Assembly (NCBI GenBank): GCA_030628905.1
Contig: DAOVQB010000001.1
Coordinates: forward strand, 1-64,000
Reading direction: 5' to 3'
Length of the DNA: 64,000 nt
Source: DAOVQB01 sp023128935
Lineage (GTDB): Bacteria; Eisenbacteria; RBG-16-71-46; CAIMUX01; WJJG01
Below, piece by piece: positions 51,662-59,875 of this stretch; position 1 is the stretch's first letter, and the number at the start of each line of letters is the position of its first letter. Both the position numbers and the translations under genes were made by a program. The notes under the pieces are model-generated. The model was not told where the DNA came from. It ran no database searches and saw only the letters and a program-made list of their open reading frames with translations.

Positions 51662-52120
51662 ATGCTAGATCCATCAACAAGATCCGGAAATAACCGCACA
51701 GCAAGGATCATAAACCATGAGTGGATTCCCGCACTGCTCAGCCTTTTCGTAGCGATTTCTATCGCCGGTCAGGTTCGCGGCGAGGTTATCAGCATCGATG
51801 AGAACCCTTGGCCGGGCGGCATTTCCGTGCGGGCGCAAGGCAGCGATGGCGTAGAGATTTCCTATGAGATGACCTCCTTTTCCATCGAACCCGTAATGAT
51901 CAATGGTGCATCGATGCAGATCATCTCCATTCCAGGTATTGTCCTGCCGAGTGATGCCGGGGCTCCAAACCTACCGACCCTGGGGCTCTTGCGTCCGGGC
52001 AGTACACAAGAGAGTGGGATGGCACGGATGATGGGGAAAAAAGTAGCAGGGGGCATCTATTACTGTCGACTAAGGCGGGGAGCAGAGCAAGGAAGGGGGA
52101 TGGTCCTTATACTGCGATAG
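51662..52120 (+). pseudogene. Internally deleted secreted-protein remnant: gingipain-propeptide-like start joined to a sorting-domain end
   Basis: 152 residues with ATG at 51662 after GGAGGAAATACA. Signal (IPALLSLFVAISIAGQVRG), then EVISIDENPWPGGISVRAQG and GIVLPSDAGAPNLPTLG, as in N-terminal regions of C25/gingipain-type secreted peptidases. Right after, RPGSTQESGMARMMGK runs into VAGGIYYCRLRRGAEQGRGM, ending in VLILR: the last ~25 residues of a FlgD-like/sorting domain. The centre of such a protein (usually over 1,000 residues) is absent. It may be a deletion remnant, or a small secreted protein. Confidence 0.6.
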
Positions 52121-52172
52121 GGATGCACCTGAGCTAGCGGCCCGAATCGTATCCGGAGAAAGGCATGGCTGC

Positions 52173-54020
52173 ATGAGATGCGGCATAATGACCGTCAAGA
52201 TCCTGGCTACGTTACTTGTTATGACGGGTGCCTCCAGTGGATTTCCAGCGCCGTCAGGGACCGAGCTGGATTTAATGGGACAGGGCACGGGGCTGGGACA
52301 CGCGCGAAATGGGACGGATCCTTTGGCGGTACGTATTCGCAGTAGGGTTGTTGACCTCGTTCCTATAATAGTCCCCGGGGACCTGGACGTGATCGCGCTT
52401 CACCCAGGGGAGTGGCTGGATGTCTGGATGCCGAGAGAAAGGATCCCTGAAATCGAGGCGCTGGGCTATAAGATAGAGATCCTTCCGGCGCTTCCGCGAA
52501 GCGTTCCAGAATACTTTCATCGCTATGAAGAGCTGCTCTCGCTTCTTGAGGCTTACTGCGTGAGTTATCCGGACATCACGTACCTGGAGGACATAGGGGA
52601 CGGGTGGGGGATGATTTACAATGATCCGGATTATCCTTCCTACGACATTTGGGCCTTGAAGATCTCAGACAATGCGGATTTCGATGAGGCCGAGCCGGTG
52701 ATTCTCTACACGGGTGTTCATCACGCGCGAGAGCCGGCCACATTGGAGGTTTGCCTGGGAATCGCCGACCATCTGCTGACCCGCTATGGAACGGATCCTG
52801 AAGTGACAAGCTGGGTTGACGAACATGAAACCTGGATCGTGCCCCTGGTTAATCCAGATGGTCACTGGTGCTGCACAGACATGGAATGGATGAGTTGGCG
52901 CAAGAATGTCCGTGACAACGATGGCAATGGATACCCATCGGTACCCTTCGGGAGCGAGAACCATTGGTGGTACCCGGATGGTGTCGATCTGAACCGCAAC
53001 TACGCCTGGCAATGGGGGGGGACCGGTGCCAGCCACGATCCGCTTGAGGTAACTTACTGCGGCCCGTTTGCCTTCTCTGAGCCTGAAACCCAGGCGATGC
53101 GGGAGCTCTACTATGCCGAACTGCCCGTCTTCACGGTTGATTACCACTCCTACGCCGAGGCTGTGTTGTGGCCCTATGGCTATGAGAGCTGCGTGAACGC
53201 TCCGGATGATGGGACGTTGGAGGAAATCGGTACGGGGATCGCCAGTCTGATTCCCCGTTGGGGCGGCAGCGGAACGTATGCATCGATGCGCAGCGGCGCG
53301 TTCTATCCAGCAGCGGGCACCTCGAGCGATTGGGAGTATGGGGAGTTGAACGTTTTCGCCTACACAATAGAGACGTGTACGTGCCTGTACCCCGGAGAAG
53401 AGGAGCTGAATCACGCGATCCAAGGAAATGTCGCTGGCGCACTCTTTTTGCAGGAACGTGTAGACGGTCCTGGCCTGCGCGGCATCATCAGGGTAGAGGG
53501 GTTGCCCGCGCAGGGCACGATCACCATTGTCGGGATAGACAATCCGCCCATGAATATGCCGCGCCGCTCGCACTCGATCCTCGGGGACTACTACAGGATT
53601 CTGTCCCCAGGGACCTATGATATCCGCTATACAGTCCCCGGATGGGAGCCGATCCTATGCGAGGATGTAGTTGTACCAGAGACAAGCTATGTCACCCTCG
53701 ACGTGGATTTCGGTAGCTCGGGCATCGTACGGCGAGGCGGCACAGTGGTGGCTGGCATATCAGTCTCTCCGTGCCCGGTGCTGTGTGGCAGTGCCGCTAC
53801 CTTCCGCTGGCCGGCGGGCCTCGATAGATGCCTGCTCCAAGTCATTGACACACAGGGGCGTGTGATAGCTGATCTGAGCCAGGAGACGCATGGCCGGGGG
53901 GCAGTCAGTTGGATTCCTCGGCGTGCTTCAGGCCTTCAGGTGAATGCGGGGATCTATTGCGCGCGTCTGAGAACAGATGGTTTGCAAGCCACCTGCCGAT
54001 TCGTAGTTCTGGGACGCTAA
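52173..54020 (+). CDS. Secreted M14 zinc carboxypeptidase with FlgD-like C-terminus
   Basis: 615 residues. Signal peptide (ILATLLVMTGASSGFPAPS). Zinc-ligand motif GVHHAREPATLEV (HxxE), substrate-site NPDGH, DGVDLNRNYAWQWG, third ligand VDYHSYAEAVLWPYGY and catalytic TIETCT (Glu) are all present, so the peptidase is likely active. A carboxypeptidase-regulatory-like beta domain follows (~435-510) and then a sorting-type domain: VISVSPCPVL-like start, AGIYCARLR and final FVVLGR. Probably secreted to digest protein. ATG at 52173; 52188 is an alternative. Confidence 0.92.
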   Translation: MRCGIMTVKILATLLVMTGASSGFPAPSGTELDLMGQGTGLGHARNGTDPLAVRIRSRVVDLVPIIVPGDLDVIALHPGEWLDVWMPRERIPEIEALGYKIEILPALPRSVPEYFHRYEELLSLLEAYCVSYPDITYLEDIGDGWGMIYNDPDYPSYDIWALKISDNADFDEAEPVILYTGVHHAREPATLEVCLGIADHLLTRYGTDPEVTSWVDEHETWIVPLVNPDGHWCCTDMEWMSWRKNVRDNDGNGYPSVPFGSENHWWYPDGVDLNRNYAWQWGGTGASHDPLEVTYCGPFAFSEPETQAMRELYYAELPVFTVDYHSYAEAVLWPYGYESCVNAPDDGTLEEIGTGIASLIPRWGGSGTYASMRSGAFYPAAGTSSDWEYGELNVFAYTIETCTCLYPGEEELNHAIQGNVAGALFLQERVDGPGLRGIIRVEGLPAQGTITIVGIDNPPMNMPRRSHSILGDYYRILSPGTYDIRYTVPGWEPILCEDVVVPETSYVTLDVDFGSSGIVRRGGTVVAGISVSPCPVLCGSAATFRWPAGLDRCLLQVIDTQGRVIADLSQETHGRGAVSWIPRRASGLQVNAGIYCARLRTDGLQATCRFVVLGR

Positions 54021-54045
54021 GCGGGGGGGCGCCAGCGTGAACGTT

Positions 54046-54483
54046 TCACCGAATCGAGCCGCAGCAAGTGTATATCCTCCACCAATCAGGCTCTTCGGGA
54101 TTTCCTGTGGCTGAAGAGACCGCACATCCGAAAATGCGTACGGTTGCATCGTTGCAATCGAAGAATCCCTTTTTGTAAAGCAGCATTATGGCGTCATCGG
54201 TCGCCTCGTACAATGTGAGTAGCCGGCTTTCTGCTTTGTGCAGAGCCGTTTCCGCGCGCTCGACAGCAGCAACATCCACGAAGCATTCGAGCAGACAGTC
54301 GCGTCCTTTCAGAGTTATTGGAAGCACCGACTTGAGGATGGAGATTTTATTCCCTAAAGAGCGCTCCGAAGACCTTACGCAAGAGAGAGGAACCCGTATG
54401 GTGAGGGGAATGAGATCGGCGCTAACTTCATTATGCTTGGCCCGGGGAGACATATGCTTGGCCCGGGGAGACATGGTTCCCAA
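54046..54483 (-). pseudogene. Fragment of a PAS-domain sensor protein
   Basis: 145-codon open frame matching the end of one PAS unit and start of another: SILKSVLPITLKGRDCLLEC then FVDVAAVERAETALHKAE, and LYEATDDAIMLLYKKGFFDC with NDATVRIFGC. The second PAS stops abruptly there and the sequence turns unrelated. No kinase, response-regulator or output domain remains in any frame, and the start is preceded by a small duplication. It is a truncated remnant of a multi-PAS histidine kinase or cyclase. Confidence 0.65.
54433..54474. repeat. 21-base tandem duplication
   Basis: ATGCTTGGCCCGGGGAGACA(T) occurs twice back to back at 54433 and 54454. It lies at the 5' end of the PAS fragment and encodes a doubled MSPRAKH. 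Confidence 0.85.
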
Positions 54484-54489
54484 AGAGGC

Positions 54490-54661
54490 TCAGTTCTTAT
54501 TCCACGCCGACATGGCCTGCATCAGGTGGGCGGCCCTGCGTTGCGCTTCCGCGGTGGAGAGGTTGCCCTGCCAGTGAATCATCCACCCTGCAATCAGGCG
54601 GTGCACTTCACGTCAACTACCCCGCCATGCGCGCGGGTGAGGTACGCGGCGTGCATGGCCG
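54490..54661 (-). pseudogene. Downstream coding remnants of the adjacent frameshifted gene
   Basis: Minus-strand reading after the 54662 stop shows protein-like sequence in shifted frames: LRMYATGLAAMHAAYLTRAH in one frame, then VHRLIAGWMIHWQGNLSTAE and RRAAHLMQAMSAWNKN in another, ending with a stop at 54490-54492. An 8-G run at 54692-54699 marks the first frame break. Together these look like the original C-terminus of the upstream minus-strand gene. Confidence 0.5.
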
Positions 54662-55483
54662 CTAGCCCTGTGGCGTACATGCGGAGCGCATGGGGGGGGT
54701 GCCGGGGCCTCCCTGCGTCTCCAGCCTCAGCGAGAGCTGCTCCTCAAGGCTCGAGAGCAGGTGGAGGCAAAGCGCGACCTGAAACTCGGCTGTGGCCTGC
54801 GGGAAGTCCACCGGTTTCCAGGCCGCAGGAGGATCATCACGTTGGAGCGGATTGAAGCCACGGGACTCAAGCAATCCGGCCACTATCAGCTCAGCATATA
54901 GCTGCGCGGTTTGGTGATGGGAGACCCCAAAGAGTTCCCGATCTCGTGCTGCTTTGAGAAGCGCGCGCCATTTCTCTGCACGTGCGCCCAAGGCAATCGC
55001 GAGCTGAGAGCTTGGAGCGGCCTTGGTTGCCTCGGCAAGTTCTTGCACAGTGAAGAACTCGGCGAAGCCCTCGGCGCGTTCAAGGCTGCCCATCGTTTGC
55101 CGGCATGTCTCCTCGTCGCTGACCAGGATCACCCACCGCCGCGGGTGCCGGCGGGTCTCTTGCAGAAACGTCTGAGCGAGTGCGGGAGCGTTTGAGGCAG
55201 TACGATCGAGTAGTCGGTGGGCGGGAAAACCGCACTGGCCGACCAGGTACTGCCGCGCCAAGTCATCTGTGGGAAGGAGCAGGTCACAGTCATTTCGCGC
55301 ACCTGTTGCGATCGCCTCAGGCCATCCGGGCGGCTGCCGGCGCTCAGCCAGCCGCCGGATGCAAATGGCGCTCAGGCGAACTCGCCAGCCGGGGATTGAC
55401 AGGAAATCCAGTCCCAGTGACCGGCGGTGGGTCGTCTCCCGGAGACCCACACCTAGACAAAGTGGAGTATCGCGTCTGATCAT
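54662..55483 (-). CDS. DUF218/YdcF-like protein, probably frameshifted at its 3' end
   Basis: 273 residues. The first half follows the DUF218 (YdcF/ElyC-like) plan: LLLPTDDLARQYLVGQCGFP, then RTASNAPALAQTFLQ (Asn-x-x-Glu/Asn type) and RRWVILVSDEETCRQTMGSL; the match is weak. The second half is helical and unrecognised. The end after GPGTPP reads MRSACTPQG and stops, but an 8-G run there and sensible sequence in the next frame suggest the true protein is longer. Lies 31 bases after recQ on the same strand, so likely co-transcribed. Confidence 0.55.
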   Translation of the reverse strand: MIRRDTPLCLGVGLRETTHRRSLGLDFLSIPGWRVRLSAICIRRLAERRQPPGWPEAIATGARNDCDLLLPTDDLARQYLVGQCGFPAHRLLDRTASNAPALAQTFLQETRRHPRRWVILVSDEETCRQTMGSLERAEGFAEFFTVQELAEATKAAPSSQLAIALGARAEKWRALLKAARDRELFGVSHHQTAQLYAELIVAGLLESRGFNPLQRDDPPAAWKPVDFPQATAEFQVALCLHLLSSLEEQLSLRLETQGGPGTPPMRSACTPQG

Positions 55484-55514
55484 CTCGGATGCCAGTTGAC
55501 TGTGCTCCGCGGCA

Positions 55515-57644
55515 TCAGGAGGTCACCGGCTCTCCTCCTACGACGTCGGATTGCGCAGGGGAACTCCCGCAATGGTCCGCGATTGCTTTCAGGAACAGCT
55601 CGCCGTACTCGGCTTGCTTCTTGTTTCCCACGCCGTGAACTTGCAGGAAGCCTGCGGGTGTCGAGGGACGGCGGCGAGCCATATCGCGCAGGGCGGCGTC
55701 ACTGAATACCACGAACGGCGGAACGCCTTTCTGGCGGGCAAGCCGGAGGCGCAGATTGCGCAGTTCCTGAAACAGCTCGGAGTCGACATCGTCCCAGGAA
55801 TCAACAGCAACCTGGGGCTTTCTTTTGTGCTTCTCGGCCGGCTTGAGGAGTCGTGGTTCCTCCTGACCGCGGATCACACGCCAACCCTTGGGTGTGACTC
55901 TAAGGATGTTGTACTCGCCGTACTTGCGGAGGCATTCCTGGCTGATGAGTTGGTCGATCCAGTCGCGTAGTGTGCCGTAGCGATACTGTGCTAGCAAGCC
56001 ATACGTACTAAGGCGATCGTGGTTGTTTTGCAGAATGCGTTTATCTGTTGATCCGGCCACGACCTTCGCCGTGTAATCGCTGCCAAAACGCTCCTTGAGG
56101 CGCAAGACGCAGGACAGGATTTTCTGGGCCGGGACGAGGGAATCATCGACCAGATCGAGATCTCCGAGGCAGAAGTCGCATGCATCGCACCGCTCCTTGG
56201 CCAACTCCTGCCCGAAGTAGTGCAGGATGGTCTTGTGCCTACAGGATACACCCGTACAGTAAGCCAGCATATCATGAGCTTTGGCCAGTGCCACCGAGAC
56301 GGCCTCCTCGGCGGTCTCGCTAGGTCTCTGGGGGGCACCTGCGGTTGTGGCCTCCGCGGATCGGCCGGCGCTTGCCAGGGGCTCCATGGTCGCTGCCTCC
56401 GCAGACCCACTGGCCTTTGCAGAGGCCGTGGCGGTTGCCCCCTCCGTAGGCTTACCCAGGATGCGTTGCCAGATGGTGTAGTCCTGGAGTGAGTAGAAAA
56501 GGCAGCACTCGGCTTCCAGCCCATCGCGCCCCGCACGACCGCTCTCCTGCTGGTAGTGTTCCAGGGATTTGGGCATGCCGGCGTGAATTACGTAGCGCAC
56601 GTTGGACTTGTCGATCCCCATGCCGAACGCGACAGTGGCAACGATAATGTCGCTTTCTTCGCGGATGAAGGCCTCCTGGCTGTTCTTGCGCTCGACGGCC
56701 TCCATGCCGGCATGATAGGGAAGGCTGCGGTAGCCAAGCTGGCTCAGCTGCCCGCTGAGGAGTTCCACATCCTTCCTGGTAATGCAATAAATAATGCCTG
56801 ATTCACCTCGGTGCCGGTCGATAACCTCGCGAAGCTGCTGAATTTTACTGCGGCCGGCATGGCGGCGGGCAACACGATAGATCAGATTCGGACGGTCAAA
56901 GGAACCCACCAGAACCTCGGGCGAGTCAAGACCCAATTGACGGACGATGTCCGTGCGGACATGTTCCGTAGCTGTTGCCGTGTAACAGTGGACTGCCTTG
57001 CCAGGAAACACTTCCTTCAGGATGCGCAGCTCTCGATATTCGGGGCGGAAATCATGTCCCCACATACTGATGCAGTGCGCTTCGTCGACCGCGACAAAGG
57101 AGAGGTCGGTATTGCGCAGAAAGCCGATGAAGGCGTCTTGGACCAAGCGTTCCGGGGCAACGTAGAGTATTTTCAACCGGCCGGCGCGCGCTGTGGACAT
57201 AATCGCGCGGCGTTCTTCAGGGGGGAGGCTGCTATTGAGACAAGCCGCTGCGACACCACACTGAACCAGAGCGTCCACCTGATCTTTCATCAGCGAGATG
57301 AGGGGCGAGACGACGACGGCCATGCCCGGCATCGCCAAGGCGGGAACCTGAAAGCACAGCGATTTGCCTCCACCCGTGGGCAGAACTACCAGCGAGTCGC
57401 GCTTGCGGAGAATGCTGGCCATGGCCTCCCGCTGAAGGGGCAGGAAAGCGCCATAGCCCCAGTAGGCTTTCATGACGGCGAGCAGATCCGTCAAGTCACG
57501 TTCCTCTGCAATGAAATCGTGGTCTGGTTCCGCGGCAATGAAAACGTGCCCGTGTAACAGGCAGCGGGCGCGGTCCGTGACGACGATCCAAGATGGAGCA
57601 CCTGACTCTAGAAGTCCTCCTCTGACTAGCCATAGACGTGCCAA
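55515..57644 (-). CDS. recQ: ATP-dependent DNA helicase RecQ
   Basis: Up to 709 residues. Helicase core: YWGYGAFLPLQREAM, Walker A VLPTGGGKSLCFQ, SPLISLMKDQV, DEAHCISMWGHDFRPEYR, then SGIIYCITRKDVE and HYQQESGRAGRDG. A Thr/Ala/Ser-rich insert (~50 residues, near 400-450) precedes the four-Cys zinc domain (CRHKTIL, CDACDFC), followed by winged helix and C-terminal HRDC (RPSTPAGFLQVHGVG). It unwinds forks and recombination intermediates. TTG at 57644 has GGAG upstream; a TTG at 57494 with AGAGGAA is also good, giving 659 residues. Confidence 0.93.
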   Translation of the reverse strand: MARLWLVRGGLLESGAPSWIVVTDRARCLLHGHVFIAAEPDHDFIAEERDLTDLLAVMKAYWGYGAFLPLQREAMASILRKRDSLVVLPTGGGKSLCFQVPALAMPGMAVVVSPLISLMKDQVDALVQCGVAAACLNSSLPPEERRAIMSTARAGRLKILYVAPERLVQDAFIGFLRNTDLSFVAVDEAHCISMWGHDFRPEYRELRILKEVFPGKAVHCYTATATEHVRTDIVRQLGLDSPEVLVGSFDRPNLIYRVARRHAGRSKIQQLREVIDRHRGESGIIYCITRKDVELLSGQLSQLGYRSLPYHAGMEAVERKNSQEAFIREESDIIVATVAFGMGIDKSNVRYVIHAGMPKSLEHYQQESGRAGRDGLEAECCLFYSLQDYTIWQRILGKPTEGATATASAKASGSAEAATMEPLASAGRSAEATTAGAPQRPSETAEEAVSVALAKAHDMLAYCTGVSCRHKTILHYFGQELAKERCDACDFCLGDLDLVDDSLVPAQKILSCVLRLKERFGSDYTAKVVAGSTDKRILQNNHDRLSTYGLLAQYRYGTLRDWIDQLISQECLRKYGEYNILRVTPKGWRVIRGQEEPRLLKPAEKHKRKPQVAVDSWDDVDSELFQELRNLRLRLARQKGVPPFVVFSDAALRDMARRRPSTPAGFLQVHGVGNKKQAEYGELFLKAIADHCGSSPAQSDVVGGEPVTS

Positions 57645-57691
57645 TCCAGCTCCGAGAGGAAGAAGACACGCCTGAACGCATTGTCACCATA

Positions 57692-59536
57692 CTATCGTAG
57701 TAGAATCATCCGGGTAGACTCAACCAATCCGCCATTGATCTTGATCCGGCAGAAGTAGGCCCCGGCGGGGAGCGCAGCACCGTTCTCGGAGCGGCCATCC
57801 CACTGGACTACATGATTGCCGGCAGCCTGCAGTCCGACAAGGAGCAAGCGTAGCAAGCGGCCCTGCAGGTCACAGATTGCAACTTCCACTTGCGCCTGCT
57901 CTGCCAGACGGAAATGTATCGCCGCTCCACGGGACCCCTCCGCGCACGGGTTTGGGACGCATCTCAAGAATCCTGCATTCTGCACTGCGAACAGATCCTC
58001 ATCTGCAAGACCTCCGGACTCCACATACTCATCCGCGCCCATATCGGGAGTGACCGGATCCCGGAGATCGTAGTCTATGTCGGTTGTGATCCCCACGAGC
58101 GGGGTTCCTGCTTCGATGCATGCGCTACCGGATTCCAGGTGAAGATCCTCCATATTCAAGCCCGGATCCCCAGAAAGCGAATGCTCATCTCGTGGCGCAT
58201 ATCCAGGGGCAGCCAGCAAGTCAGCAAGTGTATTGTAGAGCTCAGTGCCGATCATGGCCACAAAGCGGTTATCCAAAGGCTCCTCGGAATTGACACTCAG
58301 GAAATTGTAATCGCTTTCGGCGAATGCATCGGCAGCGTTGATCCTCAAGGCGTAGTGCCCGTCATCAGGATCACCACCAGTTCTCTCATTGAGGATGATG
58401 TTGTTCTTGAGTTCATGATCGGTGAGTTCCCGTGAAGATCTCAAGCAGTAAGACTTTGTTCCCCTCGTATCAACTCCTCCCATGTAAAGCGTATTGTAGA
58501 GGAAACGGTTGTTTGTGCCGTCACCTGAAGATATGTTAAGGCAAACGCTGCTGTTAGCTGATATTCCAGGAAACAGATAAACGATGTTGTCGTAAACAAC
58601 ATTGCCATCGGAATTCCCGTACAAGTAAATCCCTTTTGAGCCGGACAATTCACTGTGCCTAAGATCGTGGATGTAATTGTGGTGGATATTAGTGCCGCTG
58701 TTAGTTCCGCCGACACTTATGCCATAAACTGAACTGCGAGCCATCTCGAAGGTTTGATAGATCTGATTTCCCTCTATGTCACAATCAACAACATTCGCAT
58801 CGAGCTTGATCCCCATCTTCTGCCAGTCCCGGATGGTGTTGCCCGCGATGCGGAAATCGCGAAGTTCCATGCCGGTGTCGCAGTCGAGGAAAACACCGAA
58901 GGTGGAGCCTCCAACGATTTCGCAGTTAGAGAGAATGAAGCTATCCATTCCGAGGGATGGCTGGGGTACTTGATAAGTGGAGCAATAGACAGGGGTGGAC
59001 CAACCACTATCGTAGGGTGGCTCGCTGATGCTGTGGATGATTAGATTGTCTAGGCTGCAGTTATCAGAACCGTTTGATAGCCAGAAGACGAATACATCAT
59101 CATCGGCGTTGCGATAGCCGCTGACGGTCATGTTCCTGGTATCCTGAACGGATTCATGGGGGCTGCCATTGAAGGTGATATGGTCAGAATTGTGGATACG
59201 GAAGGCAGAACTGAACTCGCCGGTGATGGTTACGTTGATTGCTACGATAGCATCAACATCGGGGCGAAATACCACTGGACTCTCCGAGGTGGCATCAACA
59301 TCAGAAATGATCAGATTGTCGTTCTCTTCGTAGACGCCATCTCGAATCAGAAAGGTAACGCCGCCATCGCCAACGCCCTGCGTGTTGAGGTCCGCGATCG
59401 CGTCTTCCAGGGTTGCGTAGTGGGGCGATACGCCGCCAATGTACTTGAGCCCTGTGAGTTGAGCCTCTGCATGGGGAGGCGCCAGAATGACACAGAAGAG
59501 TCCAGCCAACAGCAACGCAAGTCTCTGAATATTCAT
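57692..59536 (-). CDS. Secreted right-handed beta-helix protein with FlgD-like C-terminus
   Basis: 614 residues. Signal peptide (LALLLAGLFCVILAPPHAEA). The body has the N-rich, repeated 'xNxIxxx' turns of parallel beta-helices (SLDNLIIHSI, GNTIRDWQKMGIK, GNQIYQ, IHHNYIHDL, VVYDNIVYLF), like pectate-lyase-type or NosD-like surface proteins. The C-terminal ~90 residues form the sorting/FlgD-like domain (VEVAICDLQGRLLRLLL, GNHVVQWDGRSENG, GAYFCRIKINGG, ending in RMILLR). Substrate, if any, is probably polysaccharide; inferred. Confidence 0.85.
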   Translation of the reverse strand: MNIQRLALLLAGLFCVILAPPHAEAQLTGLKYIGGVSPHYATLEDAIADLNTQGVGDGGVTFLIRDGVYEENDNLIISDVDATSESPVVFRPDVDAIVAINVTITGEFSSAFRIHNSDHITFNGSPHESVQDTRNMTVSGYRNADDDVFVFWLSNGSDNCSLDNLIIHSISEPPYDSGWSTPVYCSTYQVPQPSLGMDSFILSNCEIVGGSTFGVFLDCDTGMELRDFRIAGNTIRDWQKMGIKLDANVVDCDIEGNQIYQTFEMARSSVYGISVGGTNSGTNIHHNYIHDLRHSELSGSKGIYLYGNSDGNVVYDNIVYLFPGISANSSVCLNISSGDGTNNRFLYNTLYMGGVDTRGTKSYCLRSSRELTDHELKNNIILNERTGGDPDDGHYALRINAADAFAESDYNFLSVNSEEPLDNRFVAMIGTELYNTLADLLAAPGYAPRDEHSLSGDPGLNMEDLHLESGSACIEAGTPLVGITTDIDYDLRDPVTPDMGADEYVESGGLADEDLFAVQNAGFLRCVPNPCAEGSRGAAIHFRLAEQAQVEVAICDLQGRLLRLLLVGLQAAGNHVVQWDGRSENGAALPAGAYFCRIKINGGLVESTRMILLR

Positions 59537-59875
59537 AGCTGCAATCCTTTCCGCCTAGGGCGTTTGATGTAGCTCAGTGCTGCAGGCTCCACGCTGGCCC
59601 AGTGAGGACCAGTAAGACCGCAACATAATTGTACTACAGGGGTAGGGGAGGAGTCCATGAGCTAGCAGAACAGATTGTGGTCGCAAGATTTGATCTGTGG
59701 CTGAGGCATTTCTGGTCCGGGAGGGCCCCGCCTACTCGGGGAATTCCTGATGGACCAGGTTGCCATTGCGTTAGCTGCTCTCAAACAGCTGCCGGAACTC
59801 GTGCGTCGAGGAGCTGTGCCTGCCGAGGGTCAGGGAGCGCAAGATGCTTTGCTGTATGCCTCAATGGCATGCGGG
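59537..59875. other. Gap between two minus-strand genes; no confirmed gene
   Basis: About 340 bases. A plus-strand frame at 59750-59995 is helix-like (VAIALAALKQLPELVRRG) but overlaps the end of the next gene and has no convincing ribosome binding site. GC falls from ~60% to the low-GC level of the following gene across this stretch, so it may be the boundary of a transferred segment. Confidence 0.4.
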
